Positions 41,830 to 50,988 of a DNA stretch of 64,000 nt are shown here, piece by piece (position 1 is the stretch's first letter; each line of letters starts with the position of its first letter). The notes below the pieces were generated by a model, which worked only from the letters and a program-made list of their open reading frames with translations, did not search any database and was not told where the DNA came from. The position numbers and the translations under genes were made by a program. The stretch is taken from the NCBI GenBank assembly GCA_964459305.1, contig CAYWNA010000031.1:1-64000 (forward strand), given 5' to 3'. The stretch comes from CAYWNA01 sp964459305 (GTDB lineage: Bacteria > Planctomycetota > Planctomycetia > Pirellulales > Pirellulaceae).

Positions 41830-43928
41830 TGGCGGTGCGCATCTACATCGGAGGCAACGTCTACGGCGCGGGCAACATTGGCGACGATGCCGTCCTCCAG
41901 GGATTGCTCGGCCTGCTGGCCGAGGCTGTGCCGGGAGCCGTGTTTGTAACCGGCACGCACCACGGCAAGCGGCTCGACTACTTGCCGTCCGGCATCGTGT
42001 ACACCGACGCCGATGATCCGTTGGCCGTCGCCAATGCCGCGCGAAGTTGCGACGTGGTCGTGTCCGGCGGCGGGACAATGATCGGCGACGAGTTGGGCGT
42101 CGCGTTTCCCCTGGGCGCCAACAGCGACCTGCTCGGAATTGCCGCATTGCACGGCAAACGCACGGCGATGCTCGGCATTGGCGCGAACCGTCTGGGCAAT
42201 CCCGAGGCGATCGAACTAGGCCGTGCCCTGATGGACCTCGCCAATCTGGTGACCACCCGTGACGCCGAGTCGCGCGACGTGTGCCTTTCGCTCGGAGCCG
42301 ACCCGGACCGGATCCTCGTCACCGCGGACCCAGCCTTCCTTCTGACCGCCAAGGAATCCGTCCGCACCCGCGTCGTGAAGCAGCGGCTACGCGAACACGG
42401 AAAGCTACTGGGCGTGAGCCTCGTCAACGAGGTCTGGTCGCAAGAGAAGGGGTACAAGCGTGGCGTCGCCGAGGCATGCGACCGGCTCGCCGAGACGCGC
42501 GGCCTGCGTACCGTTTTCTTCTGCAATGAAGTCCGTGCCGGCAACTACTTCGACTACGAAGCGTGCAAGCAAGCCGCGTTCCTGATGAAAGGCGAAGCCG
42601 AGCTGCTGAGTCCCACGTACTACAGTCCCGAGGAGATGATGGACATCCTGTCGTGCTTCGACGCCGTGCTTGGGATGCGAATGCACGCGCTGATCTTCGC
42701 TGCCGTCGCCGGAACCCCGTTCGTGGCACTGTCGCGAGTTGACAAGGTCGACAATTTCATGCGGCAGTTCGGACTCCAAGTCAGTGGCACCATTGATGCC
42801 TGCGACGGCGAGAGGCTGGCGCTCGACGTCGAAAGCATCCTGGACGATTCCGATATGTTCCGGGCCCATATGGCCGAGCGAGTGAGTGAACTCCGCGATG
42901 CCTGCCCGCGGAACGTCGGACTGTTGGCCGAGCTATTGGCGGAGGAACGCGAAACGCGGCACATGGCGAATCCCATCTCCCTGAGCCGCTTGCTCCGTGA
43001 ACGCGAAGCGGAGATCCGTCGCCTCCGCGGAGACGAGGCGGAGCCCGAAGCCGGCCACCGAGCCTCTGAGCAGAGCAGTCCACCGTCGATGAGCTGGCGG
43101 CTCACCGAGCCGCCGCGATCAATTAATCCGGACCTGCACGATCCGAAACGCCCGCCGTGGAAACGACTTTTCGGGGCGGTCGCCTGTAACATGCGTCGGT
43201 TCGGCCGTAACACCCTGCGACGTGTCGGTGCCGCGCGCCTGGAGCCTGAACCCGGTCCACTAGGCTCGCTCACGCTCTACCACGTCGTCGACTGGTACGA
43301 GGCGAAGGACACCAACACCGCACGGCGGATGCGCGTCGCCCGCGAATCCTGGGAGCGGCTCTACGCCTCGTCCGCCGGTTTCGATCGTTTGTGGCACGAG
43401 CCCCCGCCCGACGAGCGTACCGCGCGGACGGCGTTGGACGATCCCCGCGACACGCGATTCGTCAAGGACGTGCTCGATCAAGCAGTGTCGCGCGGCGGCG
43501 ATGGGGCAATTATCTACACCAACGCCGACATCTGCCTGGTCCCGGAAACACCACGTATCCTTCGTGAACTGCTCGACCGCTGGCCGTGCGGCTATTCGAT
43601 CCGAACGGATTTCGAGCTTATCGACCGTGCAGACAAGGAACTGGATGACCTGGCGCGTGGTATGAGCCACAGCGGCTGCGACCTGTTCGCGTTCCAGCCG
43701 GACTGGTGGCTCGAGGTCCGCAGTGAGTTCCCGGATGTGCTCCTCGGCTACGAGGGTTGGGACTTCGTCATGCGGAGGATGATGGAACGTAGCGGCTATA
43801 GTCCGGATGCTCTGCCATCGTTCATCTACCATGAGGAGCACGCGGCGTACTGGAGAGAACACGACGACGCACCCGGCCAGAGGCACAGCCGTGCCCTGGC
43901 ACAACAATGGGCGATCGAGAATACCTAG
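41829..43928 (+). CDS. Polysaccharide pyruvyltransferase (CsaB-like) fused to a GT-A-like domain
   Basis: 699 aa. The ATG overlaps the previous TGA (TGATG), which implies translational coupling. Residues 1-385 match polysaccharide pyruvyl transferases: GGNVYGAGNIGDDAVLQGLL, VVSGGGTMIGDE, MLGIGANRLGNPE and GMRMHALIFAAVAGTPFVAL. These add a pyruvate ketal from PEP. A charged linker (REREAEIRRLRGDEAEPEAG) follows. Residues about 470-690 (LTLYHVVDWYEAKDTNTARR, GAIIYTNADICLVPE, YEGWDFVMRRMM) look like a nucleotide-diphospho-sugar glycosyltransferase fold with TNAD in the DxD position; this assignment is weaker. The protein could add a sugar and then a pyruvate ketal. Confidence 0.8.
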   Translation: MAVRIYIGGNVYGAGNIGDDAVLQGLLGLLAEAVPGAVFVTGTHHGKRLDYLPSGIVYTDADDPLAVANAARSCDVVVSGGGTMIGDELGVAFPLGANSDLLGIAALHGKRTAMLGIGANRLGNPEAIELGRALMDLANLVTTRDAESRDVCLSLGADPDRILVTADPAFLLTAKESVRTRVVKQRLREHGKLLGVSLVNEVWSQEKGYKRGVAEACDRLAETRGLRTVFFCNEVRAGNYFDYEACKQAAFLMKGEAELLSPTYYSPEEMMDILSCFDAVLGMRMHALIFAAVAGTPFVALSRVDKVDNFMRQFGLQVSGTIDACDGERLALDVESILDDSDMFRAHMAERVSELRDACPRNVGLLAELLAEERETRHMANPISLSRLLREREAEIRRLRGDEAEPEAGHRASEQSSPPSMSWRLTEPPRSINPDLHDPKRPPWKRLFGAVACNMRRFGRNTLRRVGAARLEPEPGPLGSLTLYHVVDWYEAKDTNTARRMRVARESWERLYASSAGFDRLWHEPPPDERTARTALDDPRDTRFVKDVLDQAVSRGGDGAIIYTNADICLVPETPRILRELLDRWPCGYSIRTDFELIDRADKELDDLARGMSHSGCDLFAFQPDWWLEVRSEFPDVLLGYEGWDFVMRRMMERSGYSPDALPSFIYHEEHAAYWREHDDAPGQRHSRALAQQWAIENT

Positions 43929-44041
43929 GACGCCAAGATGAACGTGCGGTGGCCGTTTCCGTGCTAGCGTGGCGGAAGGAAGACGTGCGCTGACCGTCCC
44001 TGGTCCTTCCCCCGTGAGTCCAGGACTTCCATCGCACGATC

Positions 44042-45265
44042 CTATGCCACCAATCGCTTGCGGTCTCCCCTGCTTTTGCCCACAACATCAAATGAAACTG
44101 TCGCAGTGCCACATGGCTCAGCCGCTGAAAACCGTTTTCTCTTGATCTTGGAAAGGGGTTTATGCACGATAGACTTAAGGGCACCGTTGATGAAATCGCG
44201 CAACCTCTTCAAACTGTGAAAATCTTCGCGATCAAGCGTATTGATCAGCTTATGCCTGAGTCGTTGGCCTTTCCTCGGATAAGCGGCCGGAGCGGTGTAA
44301 AAGCAAAGCGCCAAATTGAGCGCCGCTTCAAGATCGGTCCCCTTTATTTTTTTGCTGAGCACAGGAGCCGGAGCCGTACAAACAAACCATTGGATATCTC
44401 TGATTGAGCGTTCCCACTTCTCGTACCCCCTCTCCACCGTTTCCCGGGCATTTAGGGCAATGTGAGGGATAAGGCTTCTGTTCACCTGGATTTTGTCGCC
44501 GCTATTCGCATCAAAAAGGAGGCCGTTGTACTTGTGATCGATGTACTCGTTGGCCGTGGGAAAGTCCGGGCAGATCACGCACATCCCCATGGCCATTGCC
44601 TCCAAGGTGGCCATTCCGATCCCCTCCGTCAGGCGGGGCGCAAAGAAGATGTTGCTCCTGCTACGTACCTCTTCGTATTCCGCCTTGTTACTGAACCACC
44701 TGGATTCCGAGAACCTGGACGGCACTCGGTGCAGATCGGGATCGCCTTCATCCGGCACATTGTGAACGTGAAGCTGATCCAGAAAATGCCCCGCTTTGTC
44801 GGCTATCATCTCGCAGTCAAGTTCGCGCGGTCTGCGCTGCACGAAGAAACCGCGCATCGAGGAGAAGTCCTGGACAACCTCGTATTCTGCGGGATCGGGA
44901 AAGTACTGCACATGGAGCTGATCGATCCCAAGACTCGTGTGCCGATGCGCGAGCGCCTGCGAAAAGTTGAGGACTCTAGCCTGCGAAAGCAACTGCCAAT
45001 ACTTCCGCGGCATGTTGCCACAGCCGTCATACATCGGCACGACCACCACCCGCTTGCCCCGCAACAGGAAGTAAGGTGCAAAGAACTCCGTCTGCCACAA
45101 GACGTATACGTCGTAGTCCGTTTCGCAGATTTCTTCCACGACTCTCACAGAATGGCAATCCACGTAGTAGACGTCTACGTCGGCGACAAGCCTCAGAAGA
45201 TCCGCAAAAAAGAAGGAGGACTTGGTCTTCTCGTGAAAGGCGTGGTCCAGGAAAGCGATTTTCAT
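44042..45265 (-). CDS. GT4-like glycosyltransferase
   Basis: 407 aa if it starts at the ATG ending at 45265, which overlaps the upstream TGA by 4 nt (ATGA) with GGAG 8 nt before it. The N-terminal half has short beta-alpha units (KIAFLDHAFHEKT, DVDVYYVDCHSVR, DVYVLWQTEFFAPYFL). The nucleotide-sugar motif in the C-half is RLTEGIGMATLEAMAMGMCVICPD, as in GT4. A basic tail (SKIKRKRFSAAEP, GKSRGDRKRL) may sit at the membrane. Convergent with the pyruvyltransferase fusion and on the opposite strand from most of the locus. Confidence 0.78.
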   Translation of the reverse strand: MKIAFLDHAFHEKTKSSFFFADLLRLVADVDVYYVDCHSVRVVEEICETDYDVYVLWQTEFFAPYFLLRGKRVVVVPMYDGCGNMPRKYWQLLSQARVLNFSQALAHRHTSLGIDQLHVQYFPDPAEYEVVQDFSSMRGFFVQRRPRELDCEMIADKAGHFLDQLHVHNVPDEGDPDLHRVPSRFSESRWFSNKAEYEEVRSRSNIFFAPRLTEGIGMATLEAMAMGMCVICPDFPTANEYIDHKYNGLLFDANSGDKIQVNRSLIPHIALNARETVERGYEKWERSIRDIQWFVCTAPAPVLSKKIKGTDLEAALNLALCFYTAPAAYPRKGQRLRHKLINTLDREDFHSLKRLRDFINGALKSIVHKPLSKIKRKRFSAAEPCGTATVSFDVVGKSRGDRKRLVA

Positions 45266-46590
45266 TTCCATGACTCCGCGTGACAACCTAACGCCTGAGA
45301 GCGAATGGCATTCAGACCTTTTTCGTAATCCCGTCTGTAGTAGTCTCTAGCCCTGTTCATATCTTCCATCAGAGCCGCCGGGTCGCGCGCCGCGTAGTCC
45401 TGAATGCATTGCGCGAACTCCTTGGGGGTCTCGGCGACTTTGCCGTTGCCGTACTTTCGCACGAGCTCCTCGAAACCAGTTCCCTTAGCCGCCACAACCG
45501 GTCTACCGTAGGAGATGGCCTCCTGATAAATCGCCGAACTGCGATAGCGGTACACATTTCGGTCGTAGGGCAGAAGGTAGATATTGGCCTTCACCATCAC
45601 ATCATGCATCTCTCCTGCCGAAAGGTGCGCGGGCAGCAACTCCACGCAGGGAACGGCCTTCAGCTTTTCTTGATAAGAGTACCGGAATGAGCGGTCGAGC
45701 TCGTTCATGTTCTGGATGCGAAGAAGCACGCGGTCAGCCATATTGTTCACAAAGAGCTCTTTGGCAATATCGACGTTCAGAAAAAAGCCCTTGTCCACCC
45801 TGCCCTGTCCCGGAGAAGATACGATCACTTCTTTCATTTGAGGAAAGGGCTCGATTTCCCTGATGACGGGATAGGGCAAGTAAATCACGGGAAATCCGAT
45901 TGTATTTTCCAGGTACTGCGCGTACTTGGGTAATTCCGCAGACAGGACGATATCCATGCCCCTGCCGATCGCCTGTTTCAACTCGTGAACCAGTCTGGCC
46001 CACGGGCCGGAGACGATGCCCGAGGAATCTTCCATGACTCCAATAAAGCGGAAATGGATCCGAGGAGCCTCGGAGGGGGACAGTTTCGAAAGGGTATCCA
46101 GCAGGCTGATCGCCCCGTAATAATCGGCACTCGGAAGAAACAGTAGGTCTTTGGCCCCCAGCCCATATTTTCTGAAGACCGCCTTCCAGTTGCGTTTCGT
46201 CTTTTCACGCACGGGGTCCACCCGGCTCACGGCGTACTGCATCCTGTAATAGATGCCTTCGAGCCAGGTACTCATCTTGGAAAGGAGAGAGAGATTCTTC
46301 TTAGATTTGACCAGACTGCGGACCAGGCAGTTGGTTTCCATCCTGGTCTCCACGATCATATTATACGGGTAATTAAGAACGCAGTCCGCCCCTAACGCTC
46401 CCCCAAAACGCTGCAGGTCTTTCGCAACCAGGATCTTCGTTTCCGGAGCGATTTTACGCATCTCCTTTTCATGGATTTGCACGGACCCCAGATTGTGCCC
46501 GGTTGGGCGTGCACACATGTGGTCGATCACAAAAACCCGTTCAACGGGTTCACGACTTGTTTGTGTTTCGGACTCCAATTTCACCTCCAT
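45262..46590 (-). CDS. GT4-like glycosyltransferase, first gene of a coupled pair
   Basis: 442 aa. The N-terminus (VFVIDHMCARPTGHNLGSVQ) reads like the start of a Rossmann GT-B domain. The C-terminal GT4 features are weaker than in its neighbour: IYLLPYDRNVYRYRSSAIYQ followed by EAISYGRPVVAAKGTGFEEL. Base composition looks more AT-rich than the flanking polysaccharide operon. No good ribosome binding site precedes the ATG, so the start is uncertain. The stop overlaps the next start by 4 nt. Confidence 0.68.
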   Translation of the reverse strand: MEVKLESETQTSREPVERVFVIDHMCARPTGHNLGSVQIHEKEMRKIAPETKILVAKDLQRFGGALGADCVLNYPYNMIVETRMETNCLVRSLVKSKKNLSLLSKMSTWLEGIYYRMQYAVSRVDPVREKTKRNWKAVFRKYGLGAKDLLFLPSADYYGAISLLDTLSKLSPSEAPRIHFRFIGVMEDSSGIVSGPWARLVHELKQAIGRGMDIVLSAELPKYAQYLENTIGFPVIYLPYPVIREIEPFPQMKEVIVSSPGQGRVDKGFFLNVDIAKELFVNNMADRVLLRIQNMNELDRSFRYSYQEKLKAVPCVELLPAHLSAGEMHDVMVKANIYLLPYDRNVYRYRSSAIYQEAISYGRPVVAAKGTGFEELVRKYGNGKVAETPKEFAQCIQDYAARDPAALMEDMNRARDYYRRDYEKGLNAIRSQALGCHAESWK

Positions 46591-47181
46591 GACTGAAGGG
46601 AGCGCACGGTATGCCCACCCGCGTCACCGGTTGACGGGCGCGTCGCAGACGCTACGAGCCAAGCGGCTACCACAACCAGGGGCTCAAGCAAGCCGAACGC
46701 CAACCGCGCGGCGATCAGCCAGCTTTCGCAGGTGCCATCATCGCCTACCGTCACCTTCGCTCACCGAATGACGCTCAGTCGGCATCGCCTGTGTCGGCTC
46801 AATCTGTTTTCTTTGTCTTTCCAGTTGCAGGGTGATCAGTAGGTTTGACTGCAGGAAAGGCTCACCCCTTCCGTGAAATGCATACATCTTGCACAGTGCC
46901 GTTATTCGTTATCGTTAGCACAAAAGGAAACGTTGAAGGAAATGAGAGAAGTCCAGTTGCGCGATTCTGGAAGAGTTTGCGGTCCAGTCCGTGAAACAAG
47001 CTCAAATCCCCAAGACCTGACTCATCAACTCTCGCAACGACTCCATGATACGAAGTCCGGCGAGCCACCGCCGGAGCCCCGTAGCGATGACCCTCGCGCG
47101 ATCATCCGCATGTCACGTGTCTGCTTTGAAAACCGCGCCAGCCGGACAAACTACCCGAGCTACCGTCCTTAAGGCTTCCCA
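46591..47181. other. 591-bp region without a convincing gene, left of a transposase scar
   Basis: Open frames are short and lack recognisable motifs. The promoter of the minus-strand glycosyltransferase pair should lie at the left end. Together with the adjacent scar it looks like an old recombination junction between the polysaccharide locus and the export island. Confidence 0.4.
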
Positions 47182-47283
47182 GTGACCAGCAATCTGATGG
47201 AATCCACGGCCAAGCAGGTCAATCGCCGCGCAAAGAGTCGCGAAAAGTATTGGTCGTCGTTCGGCGGCAAAGCCATTCTACAG
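47182..47283 (+). pseudogene. C-terminal remnant of a transposase (ISKra4-like by recollection)
   Basis: The frame reads TSNLMESTAKQVNRRAKSRE then KYWSSFGGKAILQ. This matches my memory of the conserved C-terminal block of some transposases (LMES..KQ.N.R.K..EK.W...G.EA.LQL), including ISKra4-like ones. The expected continuation after LQ is lost, and nothing recognisable lies upstream in any frame. The family assignment is tentative. The frame stays open to 47718 by running antisense through the tolC-like gene. Confidence 0.5.
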
Positions 47284-47506
47284 TCTTCGATGCGAACGCC
47301 AGAGCTACGACGGGCCGCTGCACACCCTACCGGAACAATCGCTCCCGCCGCGCCGTTGGCACGCACGCACACGACCTGTGAGGTTGTGCATGGCGGCACA
47401 CACCTGTCTTTATGGACAGGCAACCCCTGGCAGGCGGCACTCGGCAGCGGCCGCCAGTCACATCGGGCTACCGTCGGATCAAAAGGGGCAAGCGGAGACG
47501 CTCACC

Positions 47507-49456
47507 CTATGGCCGCGGCAGCCGAGACAGGCGTGGTGGCTGTGGCTCGCGATGCTGCGGCGATAGTGGTCGAACGACCAACTCCAGCGGGGTGCCACCA
47601 CGATACTTCTGAGTGCGCGAGAAGATCGATGGACTGTTCTGGGCAAACGACATCTGATCTTCCGCGGCATGCGGTGAGAATCCAACACCCAGCATCTCAA
47701 GCAAGGTGCCGCGGATGAAATGTAACTTGATGAACGCCAGGTTGTAATCGACGAGCGAACGCAGGAAGGATGTTTCCGCTTGCGTCGCACGGATCTGGGC
47801 TTCGAGCACGCGTTCGATGTGCGTGTCGCCCGCGGCGTGGCGTTCTGCTTCCGCCTGCAAGCGGATCTTCGCGGCATCGCGACTAACGGCCAGCGACTGA
47901 GTCACACAGTACGCGCGATCAAGCTCGGTGAACGCAGAACGCAATTGGGCGGATATTTGCCGCTGCTGCTCGTTCAGCAATGCGTGTTCGCGACTCAAAC
48001 GGAGTTCTGCATTGCGAACAGCTGCGTGCTCGCGACGGTTGCCCAACGCTCGACTGACTTCGATGCCAATTTGCCATCCTTGCAGGGCCTCAGAAAACAA
48101 AGCGGTATCATCGTTGGGGTCGTCCGCCAAACGCCGATATTGCCCGACGATATCGACCTGCGGTCGCCGCAGGTTTCGGGCGGCCCTTATCTCCAATTCA
48201 CGCTTCGCTAGATTCGCTTGCTGCTTCCGAAGTTCGACTCGCCGAGAGTGCGCAAGCTGCAGAGCTTCGTTCCAGTCGAAATGGAATTCGGCCTCAAGCG
48301 GACGGGCCGTCGCACGAATCAACTTGCCATCGGTCGCCGGCAACCCCAACAACGCACGCAGCTTCATTTCGACGTCGTAAACGCCAGTCGGCCCCGGCCC
48401 CGTTCCGCTGATGGCGTTTTTCACGGCAGCATCTGCTGTGTAGTACTGTTGCCGCGCGAGTGCCTCGACGTCGGGTGGGCTCACTTGCTCGGCAACGCGG
48501 GTCTGTTCGCGCTGCCATGATTGTCGAGCGTGGTCAAAAGCGGCCTGCTTTGTAACAAGATTCTGGTAGGCGAAATACAGCTCCCAATAGGTCCGGGAGA
48601 CGTCACGCACCAGATTTCGAACGGCCTGCTCCAGCTCCAAATGGGCCTTGTTCTCGTCGATTTGAGCGATCCAAACGCCGCGGTACGTGCCTGGTTTTGC
48701 ATAGGGACCGGCAATGCGGTTGAACTCGGTACCAGCGCCTCGCAGCAACGGATGACGCAGCTCGCCGCCGTAGGCAGCGTAGATTCCCCCCGCCAGTTCC
48801 GAGTCGTAACCGCCAACGCCCCCTACGCTGATCTGTGTACCAGTAGCGAACGTGCGTCCCAGGCCCACTTTTGCCAGGGTGGTTGGCTGCGAAAAGACAC
48901 CGAAGGCTCCGGACGACAAGGCCGACCCAACCGATCGGCCTCCGCCATTCCAGACCAAGCCCGTTTCGAACTGTGTATCGAAGGCCGACAAGGCCGCTTC
49001 GGGGCCGAGAGTCGGATCGGTTACTAGGACGGCAGGATCGAGAGTTGTGCGCACGGAATCAGGGAGAGCTAGCACCCGGCCTCCGGCGCTGCGAATGACC
49101 GGGCTGTTCTCCAACGCAATGCGCACCGCTTCGTCCAGCGACATCGGCCATGGCTCCAGTGAGTCGACGTCGCGTATTCGTGGTGGTGGCCGAACCAGGG
49201 GTTCCTCGTGGGAGACCGGCGTCACCGCCGCGTCCACGAATGTCGTGCGGTGGAGCGTTTCTGTGTAGTCGGTGCCCGGCGAACAAAACCTATTTTGATC
49301 CCACATTGTTCGATCGCGCGATTGACAGCCCGCGAACAGCAGGCAGGCCGCGCCAACGACAATCCATCGCGCCCATTGGAGCGACATGGGGCATTGCGAT
49401 AGTGCGTTGGTAGCGGACATGGCAATGGGACAGGACGAAGGCAAGAGCGCACACAT
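47507..49456 (-). CDS. TolC-family outer-membrane efflux lipoprotein
   Basis: 649 aa from the ATG ending at 49456 (GGAG 4 nt upstream); the ATG ending at 49387 would give a tidier signal peptide. The lipobox LLFAGC makes it a lipoprotein. Two outer-membrane-efflux repeats are visible: MSLDEAVRIALENSPVIRSA leading to a long helical region, and later EALQLAHSRRVELRKQQANLAKRELEIRAARNLRRPQ. The length exceeds typical TolC (about 470 aa), partly because of an N-terminal extension and a Pro/Arg-rich tail beside the transposase scar. It would form the outer-membrane channel for the MacA/MacB-like pump encoded divergently. Confidence 0.85.
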   Translation of the reverse strand: MCALLPSSCPIAMSATNALSQCPMSLQWARWIVVGAACLLFAGCQSRDRTMWDQNRFCSPGTDYTETLHRTTFVDAAVTPVSHEEPLVRPPPRIRDVDSLEPWPMSLDEAVRIALENSPVIRSAGGRVLALPDSVRTTLDPAVLVTDPTLGPEAALSAFDTQFETGLVWNGGGRSVGSALSSGAFGVFSQPTTLAKVGLGRTFATGTQISVGGVGGYDSELAGGIYAAYGGELRHPLLRGAGTEFNRIAGPYAKPGTYRGVWIAQIDENKAHLELEQAVRNLVRDVSRTYWELYFAYQNLVTKQAAFDHARQSWQREQTRVAEQVSPPDVEALARQQYYTADAAVKNAISGTGPGPTGVYDVEMKLRALLGLPATDGKLIRATARPLEAEFHFDWNEALQLAHSRRVELRKQQANLAKRELEIRAARNLRRPQVDIVGQYRRLADDPNDDTALFSEALQGWQIGIEVSRALGNRREHAAVRNAELRLSREHALLNEQQRQISAQLRSAFTELDRAYCVTQSLAVSRDAAKIRLQAEAERHAAGDTHIERVLEAQIRATQAETSFLRSLVDYNLAFIKLHFIRGTLLEMLGVGFSPHAAEDQMSFAQNSPSIFSRTQKYRGGTPLELVVRPLSPQHREPQPPRLSRLPRP

Positions 49457-49684
49457 ACGTCTCCATTATCGGAGTGCTACAAGCCGACTAAGAGGGAAAA
49501 CCGTCACAACCGGATGGCTTGCCTAACCCGCAGATTTTCTGGACCATGTGCTAGCAAGCGTTGCCTCGTTCTCATTACGGGCCGTTCAGATTGATGACGT
49601 TGTTCCTGTATTGCCGAATAATCCTATTGCTCCGCGTGATGCGTGCGTCCTACACCCCCGTCTAATCGACGCCGAGGAAAAGCC

Positions 49685-50962
49685 ATGTACCACCTCTCTC
49701 TGGTTTTCTTCTGGAGTCTCGTGGCGATCGCCACCTACAACACGTTTTGGACGCTGCTAATGGTCCCCGTCCTGCGGAAACGCCGCCGTGTTGACGTGGC
49801 AACTGATGAAGAACTGCCCAAGGCAGCAGTCCTGCTTTCCTTGCGTGGTGCTGATCCAAGTTTGCCAAGCTGTTTGCATCGGCTGCTGTGCCAAGACTAA
49901 CCTGATTACGAACTCTTTGTCGCGGTCGATTCCGAATCCGATCCGGCGTGGGAGGTTGTGCAGAGCACGATTCGGGAGTTGCAGGCCGACAACGTTCACG
50001 TCGCTCCGCTGCGCAAACGCCTCTCGACCTGCAGCTTGAAGTGCAGTTCGCTTGTCCAATTGGTAGACGAGCTTGATGACTCTCACGAAGTGATTGTGTT
50101 AGCGGATGCGGACCTGGAGAGTCACACAACCTGGCTACGTGACCTCGTGACGCCACTCGCGGATCCCAAGATTGGCGCGACGTTCGGCAATCGTTGGTTC
50201 ATGCCGACAGAAGGGTGGTTCGGTTCCCTGATCCGACAGCTTTGGAACGCGCCGAGCCTTGTCGTGATGTACGCCATCCAGATTCCCTGGGCGGGCTCAC
50301 TGGCCATTCGCTCCGACGTTTTCCGACGCGGCGAGCTGCGAAACAAATGGTCTCGGGCCATCGTGGACGATGGCCCCGTGCGAATGGCCGTGAAGGAGCA
50401 AAACTTGGAACTTCGTTTTGTTCCGTCATTGATCATGGCCAATCGCGAAGAATGCAGTCTCGGCTTTGCCTACAACTTTCTACGGCGACAAATGACTTGG
50501 ACGCGAACGTACGTGCCCGTATTGTGGACGGCGTTGTTGATTTGCCCAGCTATATACGTGGGATTGTGGACCGTCGCGTTGTTCCTCGCAGTCGCGTGCG
50601 CTTTCCAAGGTTCGCTGGAAGCCGCCATTCTCTTTGGAGCTGGTGCGACGCTGCTGGCGTCAGTGTCGACTGTTTTGTGGCTGATCCTTGACATCTGTGT
50701 ACGTCGCGTCATTCGGCGGCAAGGTGAGGCTGCGCCGACGGTGTGGTCACGCCAGCTATCGCGACTGCCGATCGCAATGCTCTTTGCCGCTTGGTTCCAC
50801 GTGTGGGCGGCTGTCGCGGCAACGGTTCGCCGGCGCGTAATCTGGCGCGGCGTGACCTACGAAATTCGAGGACCATCGGACGTGCGGATGGTCGACGACC
50901 GTGCATTCACAATGTCCCCAGCCACAACCGCGGCCCCAGCCGCAACCGCCGTTTCCATTTGA
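49685..50962 (+). pseudogene. Membrane GT2 glycosyltransferase (ceramide-glucosyltransferase-like) interrupted by one in-frame TAA
   Basis: The ATG at 49685 follows GAGGAAAAGCC. The frame encodes a membrane anchor (LSLVFFWSLVAIATYNTFWTLL) and LPKAAVLLSLRGADPSL, then reads CQD-TAA-PDYELFVAVDSESDP. The stop at 49898-49900 stands exactly where family members have Tyr (QDYP), so one C-to-A change (TAC to TAA) explains it. The same frame stays open for 353 more codons, with VIVLADADLESHTTWLRDLV (donor site), GSLAIRSDVFRR and DDGPVRMAVKEQNLELRFVP, then membrane helices near the C-terminus. The rest is intact, so the mutation is recent, a sequencing error, or the codon is recoded. Confidence 0.82.
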
Positions 50963-50988
50963 CACTTGCCCACCATCTAGCGTGAACG

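Noticed and set aside
47284..47718. Continuation of the plus-strand frame after the transposase scar
   Set aside because: It has no recognisable sequence and runs antisense through the tolC-like gene; only the first 34 codons look like a transposase.
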